From contig JAAXIA010000090.1 of the NCBI GenBank assembly GCA_012270595.1, forward strand, positions 1 through 9,519: a DNA stretch of 9,519 bases, in the 5' to 3' direction. This document shows positions 1 through 8,115 of this stretch, in pieces. This DNA comes from Rhodanobacteraceae bacterium (lineage in GTDB: Bacteria > Pseudomonadota > Gammaproteobacteria > Xanthomonadales > Rhodanobacteraceae). The notes below the pieces were generated by a model. The model saw nothing but the letters and a program-made list of their open reading frames with translations, was not told where the DNA came from and made no database searches. Position numbers and translations under genes: made by a program. How positions within the stretch are numbered: the stretch's first letter is position 1; each line of letters starts with the position of its first letter.

Positions 1-330
1 GCTGATTGACTGGCCACCAAGCTCCATGTCAGAGGTTTGCATGCTGGCCGACAGGTCAACCGCCATCATCAAGGCACGGCCACTGTGTTGCTGCGGCTGT
101 GGCGGCCCCAGCCACTGCGGACGAGCAGCAGCGGCAAGCAGACACAACCAGGCCGCAACAAGCAGCCATAAACGTACGCCATGCGAGGATTTCCCTCTCC
201 TTTCGTGCAAAGCAAGTTCCGGGTGCGGCAGGCGCAATGCCTGCATCGGTGCCAGTGGACGTAGGTAACGCCAACACAGGTAGGGCAACGGCAAGCATGC
301 AAAGACCCATGGCCAGGAAAAATCAGGCAT
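1..330 (-). CDS. BatA-like von Willebrand A membrane protein, 5' part
   Basis: Hand translation gives an open frame of 110 codons from an ATG at 330 to the window edge, so the C-terminal part is missing. The protein starts MPDFSWPWVFACLPLPYLCW. It has a hydrophobic segment at about residues 5-20, a second at about 53-69 (WLLVAAWLCLLAAAA), and a basic stretch between. It then enters a von Willebrand A domain with an intact MIDAS metal-binding motif DLSAS at residues 92-96. This layout matches the BatA-type proteins found downstream of MoxR, DUF58 and DUF4381 genes. The start overlaps the stop of the DUF4381 gene by 8 bases (ATGCCTGA), so translation is probably coupled; I see no strong ribosome binding site. 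The domain is expected to face the periplasm and bind a divalent metal for protein contacts. The molecular role of these operons is poorly defined. The family call is firm, the exact BatA versus BatB assignment less so. Confidence 0.85.
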   Translation of the reverse strand, partial: MPDFSWPWVFACLPLPYLCWRYLRPLAPMQALRLPHPELALHERRGKSSHGVRLWLLVAAWLCLLAAAARPQWLGPPQPQQHSGRALMMAVDLSASMQTSDMELGGQSIS

Positions 331-817
331 CGGCGGGCACCTTATGGCGATGCGCTGGCGAGCGCAATAATGTCTTCAGCCACTGACGGATAGCCATTAG
401 TACAGTTTCACGGTCGAAATCAGGTACGGGCTGATATATGCGCTCTTCCAGCATCATTAATGCGTCAATGATGTCAGCGGGCACCTGTACCCGAGCCAGT
501 GTTCGGCGCCAAGCACCGCCACGCTGATGAATGGCCGCCGCATCATAGCGCCGTGCACTACGGCGCAGTAATTGATGCAAGGCGCAAGCCAGGGCTTCAT
601 CGTCGGCGAGATCTTCTTCCAGGCGCGTCACTTCACTGAGTACGCGCAAACAGTCTCGACGCCGACGTACAAAGCGAAGAGCGAAAAAAACCATGAGACC
701 AAGACCTAGCAGCAGCAAAGCGCCCAGCAACCACCACCCAGGGGCAGGCGGCCACCACGATGGTGACGGCGGCAGGTGAATATCACGCAGTATAAGTTTA
801 TCTGCGGTCACCGACAT
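323..817 (-). CDS. DUF4381 family membrane protein
   Basis: This 164-residue protein has the typical DUF4381 opening, LRDIHLPPSPSWWPPAPGWW at residues 10-29, followed by a single membrane span at about 29-50 and a basic cluster (RFVRRRRD) that should stay in the cytoplasm. The rest is a soluble, mostly helical region rich in Arg, Leu and Glu. Genes of this family sit between DUF58 and VWA genes in MoxR operons, exactly as here. Its start overlaps the end of the DUF58 gene by 10 bases and its stop overlaps the BatA-like start by 8. The ATG at 817 is chosen because GAGGT lies 8 bases upstream. Its biochemical role is unknown; by context it probably works with the neighbouring VWA proteins at the inner membrane. 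Confidence 0.88.
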   Translation of the reverse strand: MSVTADKLILRDIHLPPSPSWWPPAPGWWLLGALLLLGLGLMVFFALRFVRRRRDCLRVLSEVTRLEEDLADDEALACALHQLLRRSARRYDAAAIHQRGGAWRRTLARVQVPADIIDALMMLEERIYQPVPDFDRETVLMAIRQWLKTLLRSPAHRHKVPADA

Positions 818-1758
818 ACCTGATGACCTCTACGGCTGCGCAGAAGTGTCGCTACCGCATGGCTCGGCTCTACTACCGTATCAATCACTTGCCATGGCAA
901 ACCCAGGGTTCGCACCATGTTTTGCAGTTGTGTTGCCCCCTTGCTGAGGCTGGCGTGAAACGCATACCGTTCACGTTGGGAGGTTAAATTCATCTTGATC
1001 GCTTGTCCCTTGTACTCCAGCGGATAACATCCAGCCGGCGGCAGCGCCAATTCCAGCACATCGGCCACGATCATGGCATGCACCATGGCATACCGGCTCA
1101 AATCAAGCAGCTGCCCACGCGCAGCCTCATCGCAGCTCCAACCATCGCTAACAAGCAGCACCCGATTGGCACTTTTCTGGCATGAGCGTAGCTGTCGCAG
1201 GACGTCGGAAAGGGGAGTAAGGTGGCGCGGATCAAAAGCTTCGCTATCCCACTTTGCCACGGCACCACACACCGCCAAGGCACCACGTAGACCACCACGT
1301 GGCGACAATAGTCGCTGCTGCGTCCCACCAAAAGTCATCAATCCCACCCGCTGACCACCACGCACTGCGTGCCAGCCAGCCAGTGCCGCTACCCGGGAAG
1401 CCTGCACTGACTTAAAACATTTTCGCGTTCCAAAGCGCATACTGGCATGCGTATCCAGCACGATCAGTAAGCGCCCTTCCCGTTCCTCCTGAAACAGTTT
1501 GGTGTGCAGGCTACCGCTACGCGCGGTGAGTCGCCAGTCCAGTCGGCGCACGTCGTCGCCGGGCTGGTACGCCCGTGACTCAGCATAATCCATGCCACGC
1601 CCGTAGCGATGACTTAGCTGGCCACCAGCACGAGGCGAACGACTGCGATGGGGTAACCAGAAACCACGTCCCACGCAGTGACGCAGATCAATCAATTCAT
1701 CCAGATGGACGTGCGTACCGGCATCGTTGTCAGATGCGTTTGATGGCGTCTGACTCAT
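808..1758 (-). CDS. DUF58 domain protein of the MoxR operon
   Basis: The protein has 316 residues, a usual length for the cytoplasmic DUF58 family. The family signature is clear at about residues 58-80: YAESRAYQPGDDVRRLDWRL followed by TAR. It leads into a VWA-like fold beginning LLIVLDTHASM at about 97-107. The metal-site motif reads D-T-H-A-S (102-106) where D-x-S-x-S is common, so His replaces the first Ser. The region around 137-145 (RVGLMTFGG) fits the next strand of that fold. There is no signal peptide or membrane span. The ATG at 1758 overlaps the MoxR stop as ATGA, indicating coupled translation. DUF58 proteins are commonly encoded beside MoxR ATPases and are thought to be their partners or substrate adaptors; this is a family-level inference, not shown here. 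Confidence 0.9.
   Translation of the reverse strand: MSQTPSNASDNDAGTHVHLDELIDLRHCVGRGFWLPHRSRSPRAGGQLSHRYGRGMDYAESRAYQPGDDVRRLDWRLTARSGSLHTKLFQEEREGRLLIVLDTHASMRFGTRKCFKSVQASRVAALAGWHAVRGGQRVGLMTFGGTQQRLLSPRGGLRGALAVCGAVAKWDSEAFDPRHLTPLSDVLRQLRSCQKSANRVLLVSDGWSCDEAARGQLLDLSRYAMVHAMIVADVLELALPPAGCYPLEYKGQAIKMNLTSQRERYAFHASLSKGATQLQNMVRTLGLPWQVIDTVVEPSHAVATLLRSRRGHQVCR
826..830 (-). promoter_or_regulatory. ribosome binding site of the DUF4381 gene
   Basis: On the minus strand GAGGT is followed by 8 bases and then the ATG at 817. It lies inside the last codons of the DUF58 gene and supports that start. Confidence 0.6.
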
Positions 1759-2762
1759 GGCAGCGGCACAAGATTCAGTAATCGATCAATCACCTGATCA
1801 CTGTCCCACCCCTCAGCCTCGGCTTCGTAGCTCAGTAGCACGCGATGGCGCAACACCTCATGGGCTACCGCATGCACGTCATCCGGCAATACGTAATCAC
1901 GCCCGTCGAGCCAGGCATAAGCGCGTGCACAGCGATCCAGGGCAATGGTCGCCCTCGGGCTACCACCCCAGGCAATCCAGCGCTTTAGCTGTGGGTCGTA
2001 GGGCGCAGCATCACGACTGGCAAGTACCAGTTGCGTGAGATATTCCTCAAGTCCCGCCGCCATATGCACGGCCAATGCTGCTTCACGCGCCTTGAATACA
2101 TCGGACTGGCCAAGCAAGGGCGTGGCGGCTGGTTTAGCGTGCATCTTCTGGCGCACCTGATCGCGTGCCAGTCGTAGAATCGCCAGTTCAGACGCGGCAT
2201 TGGGATAACCAATCCGCACGTGCATTACAAAACGATCCAGTTGCGCTTCCGGCAACGGGAAGGTGCCTTCCTGCTCCACCGGATTTTGTGTTGCCATCAC
2301 CATAAACAGTTCTGGCAGCTGCCAGGTGTTGCAACCTATGGTTATCTGCCGTTCAGCCATTGCCTCAAGCAACGCCGACTGCACCTTGGCCGGAGCGCGG
2401 TTGATCTCGTCAGCCAACACCATGTTGTGAAATAGTGGGCCACGTTCAAATTCGAAACTGCCCGACTGTGGGCGGAAAATATCGGTACCAGTGAGATCTG
2501 CAGGTAACAGGTCGGGCGTGAATTGTACGCGATGAAAATCGGCCTGGAGACGCGCTGCCAGGGCTTTGACCGCAGTGGTTTTAGCCAAACCAGGTGCCCC
2601 TTCCACCAACAGATGACCATCGGCAAGCAAAGCCACCAGCAGGCAGTCAATAAGGTGGGGTTGGCCGATAATATCCTTGTGTAAATCCTTGCGAAGCTGT
2701 GTGAATAAGGACTGTAAATGATCAGGCGGTTGAGACGTGAGCATATTCATCGAGGCATCCAT
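1755..2762 (-). CDS. MoxR-family AAA+ ATPase
   Basis: The 335-residue protein is a complete MoxR ATPase. Walker A is GAPGLAKT (about 55-62), Walker B with its MoxR extension is VLADEINRAP (115-124), sensor 1 is ATQNP (157-161), and the arginine-finger region is PEAQLDRF (171-178). The C-terminal lid holds the WGGSPRA sensor 2 region. MoxR proteins are hexameric chaperone-like ATPases that act with VWA-domain partners, and those partners follow directly: DUF58, DUF4381 and BatA-like. The start is uncertain: ATG at 2762 gives 335 residues, ATGs at 2750 and 2744 would shorten the protein slightly, and none has a clear ribosome binding site. It is the first gene of the operon, preceded by a long gene-free region in which its promoter should lie. 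Confidence 0.93.
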   Translation of the reverse strand: MDASMNMLTSQPPDHLQSLFTQLRKDLHKDIIGQPHLIDCLLVALLADGHLLVEGAPGLAKTTAVKALAARLQADFHRVQFTPDLLPADLTGTDIFRPQSGSFEFERGPLFHNMVLADEINRAPAKVQSALLEAMAERQITIGCNTWQLPELFMVMATQNPVEQEGTFPLPEAQLDRFVMHVRIGYPNAASELAILRLARDQVRQKMHAKPAATPLLGQSDVFKAREAALAVHMAAGLEEYLTQLVLASRDAAPYDPQLKRWIAWGGSPRATIALDRCARAYAWLDGRDYVLPDDVHAVAHEVLRHRVLLSYEAEAEGWDSDQVIDRLLNLVPLP

Positions 2763-2866
2763 TATTTTTTAAGCGTCGTCATCACTGACCACGCACATTG
2801 AAAAAAGTTTTACTCACCCAGCACCACGGGGCTCATTTACGCGTGATGCGCAATGACGCGATTAGC

Positions 2867-3061
2867 TTAAGACAGCATATCAACCATTCCTAAGGACTGA
2901 TCCAGATAGCCACTATGCGCCAATGCGTTGCCCTGGAACCGGCCTTGCAACGCGCTGGCACCGGCCGGTCGGTTAGCTGTGCCGTGCTTACCAAAACTTA
3001 AGTCCCGACTTAAGTCCCGACTTAAGTCAATTTCGCATGGTCTGGCTGCTTCTGCATACAC
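2867..3061 (-). CDS. doubtful small open frame with DLSR repeats
   Basis: From a GTG at 3061 the frame codes for 64 residues. Without requiring a start it is open back to a TGA at 3128-3130, giving 86 codons. The sequence contains DLSRDLSRDLS, produced by the 12-bp DNA repeat, then a Gly/Ala/Gln-rich tail ending LDQSLGMVDMLS. There is no ATG at the beginning, no ribosome binding site before the GTG, no membrane span and no family I recognise. It could be the 3' remnant of a decayed gene, a genuine small protein, or chance. It lies on the same strand as its neighbours, about 105 bases before the MoxR start. Confidence 0.15.
   Translation of the reverse strand: MYAEAARPCEIDLSRDLSRDLSFGKHGTANRPAGASALQGRFQGNALAHSGYLDQSLGMVDMLS
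2997..3028. repeat. 12-bp tandem repeat with three ACTTAAGT palindromes
   Basis: The unit CTTAAGTCCCGA occurs at 2997-3008 and 3009-3020, and its first eight bases again at 3021-3028, all exact. Because the base before each copy is A, each copy carries the 8-bp palindrome ACTTAAGT (2996-3003, 3008-3015, 3020-3027) with a 12-bp period, a little over one helical turn. It could be a short slippage-prone tandem repeat or a cluster of binding sites. Confidence 0.8.
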
Positions 3062-3179
3062 ACTCCAGCAGCAACCAGGATCTAAGTCAAAGGCTTCTTT
3101 GCTGATACAAACGTGGAATGAATTTTCTCATGAACCATCGTCTAGCCCCTTGCATAGATCGTGAACAGGTTCTTCGTAT

Positions 3180-6107
3180 TTAACCCTCGCTATCCTCTTT
3201 AAACTCAGATACCGGAATACAGGCACACATAATATTTTTATCACCGTAGACATTGTCTACCCGCGCCACCGGCGACCAGTATTTGTTTGTTCGCAACGAT
3301 GCCAGCGAGAAAGCTGCCTGTTCGCGCGAATAGCCATGTATCCAACTGCTGGCGCTGACCATCGCTGCGGTGTGAGGGGCATTGCGCAGAGGGTTATCCT
3401 CGCGGTCCAGATGGCTTTCTTCCACCGCACGGATCTCGGCACGAATTTGAATCATCGCGTCAACAAAGCGATCCAGCTCGTACATGGATTCACTTTCGGT
3501 AGGTTCGATCATCAAGGTACCGGCCACAGGGAAGCTGAGCGTAGGTGCATGGAAACCAAAGTCGATGAGGCGTTTGGCGACGTCTTCAACGCTGATCCCG
3601 GTGGCCTGTTTAATCGGACGCAGGTCTAAAATGCACTCATGTGCCACCAAACCGTGACGGCCACTGTACAAAATAGGGTAATGAGGTGCGAGACGGCGAC
3701 AAATATAGTTAGCATTCAGCAAGGCAACCTGAGTAGCTTTGCGCAGTCCCTGTTGCCCCATCAAGGTGATGTACATCCAGCTAATGGGCAAGATGGAAGC
3801 ACTGCCGAAGGCAGTAGCACTGACCATAGGACCGTTACCGACGCCATTTGTGCGTATCCCGTCGCGGTTAGGCACATTAGGCAAAAAGGGCGCCAGGTGA
3901 GCGCGCACCGCGCACGGCCCAACGCCCGGGCCACCACCACCGTGAGGGATACAAAAGGTCTTGTGCAAATTGAGATGGGACACATCGCTGCCCCACTTAC
4001 CGGGCTTGGCCAAACCAATCAGCGCATTCATGTTAGCGCCGTCGGTATATACTTGGCCACCATACTGATGAACGATGTCGCAGATGGCCACCACGTCCCG
4101 CTCAAACACACCGTGAGTAGATGGATAGGTAAGCATGATAGCGGCAAGTCGGTCTGCATATTGTTCAGACTTGGCGCGGATATCTTCCAGATCCACATTG
4201 CCGCAGCTATCGCAGCGGACGACGACCACACGCATGCCACACATCTGTGCTGAAGCCGGGTTGGTACCATGCGCTGACTCAGGAATCAGACAAATATCAC
4301 GATCCCCTTCGCCACGCGCCTGATGGTAGGCACGAATAGCTAGCAGACCAGTGTATTCACCTTGCGCACCAGAGTTGGGTTGTAAACTTACCAAGTCGTA
4401 ACCGGTGATTTCCACCAGTTGTGCTTCAAGTTCAGCGATCAACTGCCGGTATCCCTGCGCCTGACTGGCCGGCGCATAAGGATGGATATCGCTAAAGGCT
4501 GGCCAGGTGATCGGGATCATTTCGCTACTGGCATTAAGCTTCATGGTGCATGAACCCAGCGGAATCATGCCGCGGTCCAACGCCAGATCCTTGTCTGCCA
4601 ATGTGCGCATGTAACGCAGCATTTCGTGTTCGCTATGATGGGTATTGAATACCGGATGGGTGAGAAACGTCGAGCTACGCCGCAGTGATGCACAAACCAA
4701 TGAAGGTTTGCCTCGATCCAGCACGTCGACATCTGGCAAGATGGCTTTGTCACCAGCGAAAATACGCCACAACAGTACGATGTCCTTGCGTGTGCTTGTT
4801 TCATCCAGAGAAACACCAAGTCGCTCAGCACCCAGTTTACGTAAATTGGCTCCGAGGCGCACCGCGCGTGCTTCGATAGCATCGGTGTGTGCACCCGTTT
4901 TCAAACTGAGAGTATCAAATACGCCATTGTCGTGACTGAGCGTAAAACCGAGCTGTTCAAGGCCTGCCTTAAGAATCGCAGTCAAGCGTGCCACCCGCAT
5001 GGCGATACGCAGCAACCCTTCTGGGCCATGATAAACAGCGTACATAGAGGCCATAATGGCCAAGAGTACTTGCGCAGTGCAGATGTTACTAGTGGCTTTT
5101 TCCCGACGGATATGCTGCTCGCGTGTTTGCAGAGTCAGGCGGTAGGCGTACTGCCCTTCAGCATCAACGGATACGCCAATCAGACGCCCGGGCATCGCGC
5201 GCTTGTAAGCGCTGCGGCAGGCCATGAAAGCGGCATGCGGACCGCCAAACCCCAATGGAACCCCAAAACGCTGTGCATTGCCGATAACAATATCGCCGCC
5301 CATTTCACCTGGTGGCTTTAGTAATGTCAAGGCCAACAGATCAGTGGCAAAAATGGCCAATGCCCCCTTGGCATGGATCTTTTCAACCTGCTGACTCCAG
5401 TCCATCAGTTGACCACTGCTGCCTGGATAGGAAATCAGCACCGCAAAATAATCTTCGGCCTCCCGCACACGTTCCCATGCCTGACCCGCTTGAATGACTC
5501 TTAATTCGATATCCAGCGGTCTGGCGCGCGTGCGCATAACCTCAATGGTCTGCGGATGCGTGTCAGCAAGTACCAGGATGGCCTTTCCTCTGGACCTGGC
5601 TGAGCGCCTGGCCAGAGTCATCGCTTCGGCTGCCGCCGTGGCCTCGTCCAGCAGAGAAGCGTTGGCAATCTCCATGCCGCTAAGATCGCTGCACAGAGTC
5701 TGGAAGTTGAGTAATGCTTCCATGCGGCCCTGCGAAATCTCGGCCTGATAAGGCGTGTAAGCGGTATACCAGGCAGGGTTTTCTAAAATATTGCGCAGAA
5801 TAACCGCAGGAGTATGAGTGCCGTAATAGCCTTGGCCAATAAAACTGCGCAACACCTTGTTTTTGTCGGCAATAGTACGAATCCGTACTATTGCTTCGGT
5901 TTCGCTGGTAGCTGCGGGAAGGGCCAGCGGCAGCGTAGATTTGATCTGCGCAGGAACAATGGCATCGGTTAAGGCTTCGAGCGAGTCATAGCCCAACACG
6001 CTCAGCATGTGGGCGATCTCGGCGTCGTCTGGGCCAATATGACGGGCGATAAAAGCGTCGTGGCCTTCCAGCTCGTGAAGCGAAGGCGAAGCGATATTCT
6101 GGCTCAT
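3180..6107 (-). CDS. gcvP: glycine dehydrogenase (decarboxylating), P-protein of the glycine cleavage system
   Basis: This is the full-length single-chain P-protein (975 residues from the ATG at 6107; about 957 in E. coli). It decarboxylates glycine using pyridoxal phosphate and passes the aminomethyl group to the lipoyl arm of GcvH, feeding one-carbon units to folate in the cytoplasm. The N-terminal half carries [10 protein letters not shown] (91-100), [18 protein letters not shown] (111-128) and [14 protein letters not shown] (281-294). The C-terminal catalytic half carries [11 protein letters not shown] (515-525), the SAHGTNPAS motif (611-619), and the cofactor lysine K716 in [16 protein letters not shown]. 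The frame is open ten codons further to a GTG at 6137, but MSQN at 6107 matches the start I recall for Xanthomonas GcvP. No strong ribosome binding site precedes either start. A glycine riboswitch lies directly upstream, so expression should respond to glycine. gcvT and gcvH are not adjacent. Confidence 0.97.
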   Translation of the reverse strand: MSQNIASPSLHELEGHDAFIARHIGPDDAEIAHMLSVLGYDSLEALTDAIVPAQIKSTLPLALPAATSETEAIVRIRTIADKNKVLRSFIGQGYYGTHTPAVILRNILENPAWYTAYTPYQAEISQGRMEALLNFQTLCSDLSGMEIANASLLDEATAAAEAMTLARRSARSRGKAILVLADTHPQTIEVMRTRARPLDIELRVIQAGQAWERVREAEDYFAVLISYPGSSGQLMDWSQQVEKIHAKGALAIFATDLLALTLLKPPGEMGGDIVIGNAQRFGVPLGFGGPHAAFMACRSAYKRAMPGRLIGVSVDAEGQYAYRLTLQTREQHIRREKATSNICTAQVLLAIMASMYAVYHGPEGLLRIAMRVARLTAILKAGLEQLGFTLSHDNGVFDTLSLKTGAHTDAIEARAVRLGANLRKLGAERLGVSLDETSTRKDIVLLWRIFAGDKAILPDVDVLDRGKPSLVCASLRRSSTFLTHPVFNTHHSEHEMLRYMRTLADKDLALDRGMIPLGSCTMKLNASSEMIPITWPAFSDIHPYAPASQAQGYRQLIAELEAQLVEITGYDLVSLQPNSGAQGEYTGLLAIRAYHQARGEGDRDICLIPESAHGTNPASAQMCGMRVVVVRCDSCGNVDLEDIRAKSEQYADRLAAIMLTYPSTHGVFERDVVAICDIVHQYGGQVYTDGANMNALIGLAKPGKWGSDVSHLNLHKTFCIPHGGGGPGVGPCAVRAHLAPFLPNVPNRDGIRTNGVGNGPMVSATAFGSASILPISWMYITLMGQQGLRKATQVALLNANYICRRLAPHYPILYSGRHGLVAHECILDLRPIKQATGISVEDVAKRLIDFGFHAPTLSFPVAGTLMIEPTESESMYELDRFVDAMIQIRAEIRAVEESHLDREDNPLRNAPHTAAMVSASSWIHGYSREQAAFSLASLRTNKYWSPVARVDNVYGDKNIMCACIPVSEFKEDSEG

Positions 6108-6146
6108 GGCAAAGGCTACCCAGCATGCACGTTGCACGCAAGATGC

Positions 6147-6366
6147 CCCTCTGTCCTTTTGCCTGAGAGTTTAGGGTCCTTAAAGATCCTGACGATCTTC
6201 AAGAACTCGTGCCCCTTCGGCGCCGGATTTAACCGGACTCTTCAGAGTGTGTAAACGTGTGACGGTGCAAGGCCTGAGCGATTACGGGCGTTACGCCTTC
6301 GGCAGCGCGCATCCGTCAACAGCCTTGAGGAAGCATGCTTCTCCCGCCACACCTTAAAAATATGGT
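6147..6366 (-). promoter_or_regulatory. two-aptamer glycine riboswitch in the gcvP leader
   Basis: The second aptamer (6247-6149) is canonical. P1 pairs CTCTG (6247-6243) with CAGAG (6153-6149), a CCGG hairpin forms P2, and the core has GCCGAAGGGGC, then CTCTCAGGC and AAAAGGAC. Its P3 is extended by a 13-bp stem (6206-6194 with 6188-6176, three G-U pairs) closed by a five-base loop. The first aptamer (6350-6259) has P1 formed by GTGGCGG and CCGTCAC, GAGA after P1, GCCGAAGGCGTAA and CTCAGG, but no AAAAGGAC. The last P1 base lies 41 bases before the gcvP ATG. No hairpin plus T-run follows, so control at translation initiation, or another mechanism, is more likely than a simple terminator. Glycine riboswitches upstream of gcv genes usually turn expression on when glycine binds. 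Confidence 0.92.
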
Positions 6367-6372
6367 CTGGTC

Positions 6373-6401
6373 ATTGTAGCGTGCACACATTTGAAAAACC
6401 A
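6373..6401 (-). promoter_or_regulatory. putative sigma-70 promoter of the gcvP riboswitch
   Basis: On the minus strand TGGTTT (6401-6396) and TACAAT (6378-6373) are separated by 17 bases. The -10 matches five of six consensus bases and the -35 is weaker. Transcription would start near 6366, about 16 bases before the first P1 strand of the riboswitch, leaving room for a short leader helix. The position relative to the riboswitch is the best support. Confidence 0.5.
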
Positions 6402-6425
6402 CACCCATGGCCTCGACCTGGGTTA

Positions 6426-6466
6426 AGGTTCATTCACTTGTGCCAGGCGGAACCTGAATGACAAGT
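6426..6466. repeat. three interleaved inverted repeats
   Basis: Read on the plus strand, AGGTT, CATTC and ACTTGT (6426-6441, the last sharing the A at 6436) are followed after GCCAGGCGG by AACCT, GAATG and ACAAGT (6451-6466). Each segment of the second arm is the reverse complement of the corresponding segment of the first, in the same order rather than the reversed order of a hairpin. The three helices therefore cross one another. This lies between the end of purA and the gcvP promoter. Confidence 0.6.
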
Positions 6467-6495
6467 TTGCAAGCAACACCACTTTATTGCTGTAT

Positions 6496-6531
6496 GACAG
6501 GCTTATCTGTCCTGCCTGCAACTAAAGCAGG
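6496..6531 (-). terminator. two small hairpins after purA, possible transcript end
   Basis: Downstream of the purA stop, CCTGC (6531-6527) can pair with GCAGG (6519-6515), and GACAG (6511-6507) with CTGTC (6500-6496). Both stems are 5 bp and neither is followed by a T-run, so an intrinsic terminator is not clear. They could protect the transcript 3' end. Confidence 0.25.
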
Positions 6532-6550
6532 TAAGGCGCGGCGCAGGCTT

Positions 6551-7867
<1,317 letters not shown>

Positions 7868-7953
7868 CTAAAGTAACTGTCAAAAAAATCAGCTGGTGAA
7901 AAACGACTGCTGCGCCATATAATCCTAGTGAAACAACTGCGATACGCGAGAGA

Positions 7954-8115
7954 CTAGGCACGACAAAAACCAGGCACGGCAACCGCTGTACCAACCATAC
8001 ACTCATCACCTGAAGCGAGTTTTAACATCCCACGCACCGTAGCCCGCCAACTGCGCGGTGCAATCATTAACACCAAAACATTCCAGAACCAGGCAATGGG
8101 CAACGCATAAGTCAT
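7954..8115 (-). CDS. divergent DUF2065 (YjeT-like) small membrane protein
   Basis: The ATG at 8115 overlaps the hflC stop as ATGA and opens a 53-codon frame ending in TAG. The protein starts MTYALPIAWFWNVLVLMIAP and continues RSWRATVRGMLKL. The position between hflC and purA is where E. coli has yjeT. The central part (hydrophobic stretch, then A-P-R-x-W-R and an amphipathic segment) aligns by eye with the YjeT motif Y-P-K-A-W-K-K. Usual members have about 60 residues, an EGL motif in the first membrane span and a second membrane span ending hydrophobically. Here EGL is replaced by W-N-V and the C terminus stops early at VAVPGFCRA. It may be a fast-evolving functional protein or a decaying one. 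The role of the family is unknown. The start is well supported by the overlap; the family call rests on short similarity plus gene order. Confidence 0.55.
   Translation of the reverse strand: MTYALPIAWFWNVLVLMIAPRSWRATVRGMLKLASGDECMVGTAVAVPGFCRA

Larger units (their letters stand above)
2763..3179. other. gene-poor gap between gcvP and the MoxR operon
   Basis: These 417 bases should contain the end of the gcvP transcript and the promoter of the MoxR operon. I see no canonical -35/-10 pair and no hairpin followed by a T-run. What can be seen is a 12-bp tandem repeat (2997-3028), a further CTTAAG at 2866-2871, a weak imperfect hairpin at 2841-2859, and open frames on both strands that run through the repeat. 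None of the open frames has a convincing start. Confidence 0.6.

Noticed and set aside
2841..2859. Hairpin GCGTGATGCGCAATGACGC upstream of the MoxR gene
   Set aside because: Only 4 plus 2 pairs with mismatches between them. Not distinguishable from chance.
2928..3164. Plus-strand open frame of 78 codons
   Set aside because: It begins at a TTG without a ribosome binding site, is antisense to all neighbours, gets its SRLKSRLKS repeat from the 12-bp DNA repeat, and resembles no family I know.
3128..3179. Terminator after gcvP formed by GAACC and GGTTC
   Set aside because: The arms are only 5 bp with a loop of about 30 bases and no T-run follows, so no real terminator is supported.
3639..4253. 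Plus-strand open frame of 204 codons inside gcvP
   Set aside because: It is antisense to the conserved catalytic half of gcvP, whose reading is certain, and its composition is that of a shadow frame.
6108..6137. Ten-residue N-terminal extension of GcvP from a GTG at 6137
   Set aside because: The extension ([10 protein letters not shown]) is not part of the family N terminus and would start just after the riboswitch; the ATG at 6107 gives the expected MSQN start.
7884..7910. Intrinsic terminator between the DUF2065-like gene and purA (CAGC...GCTG followed by a T-run)
   Set aside because: The stem is only 4 bp with a loop of about 15 bases, so the T-run alone does not make a convincing terminator.
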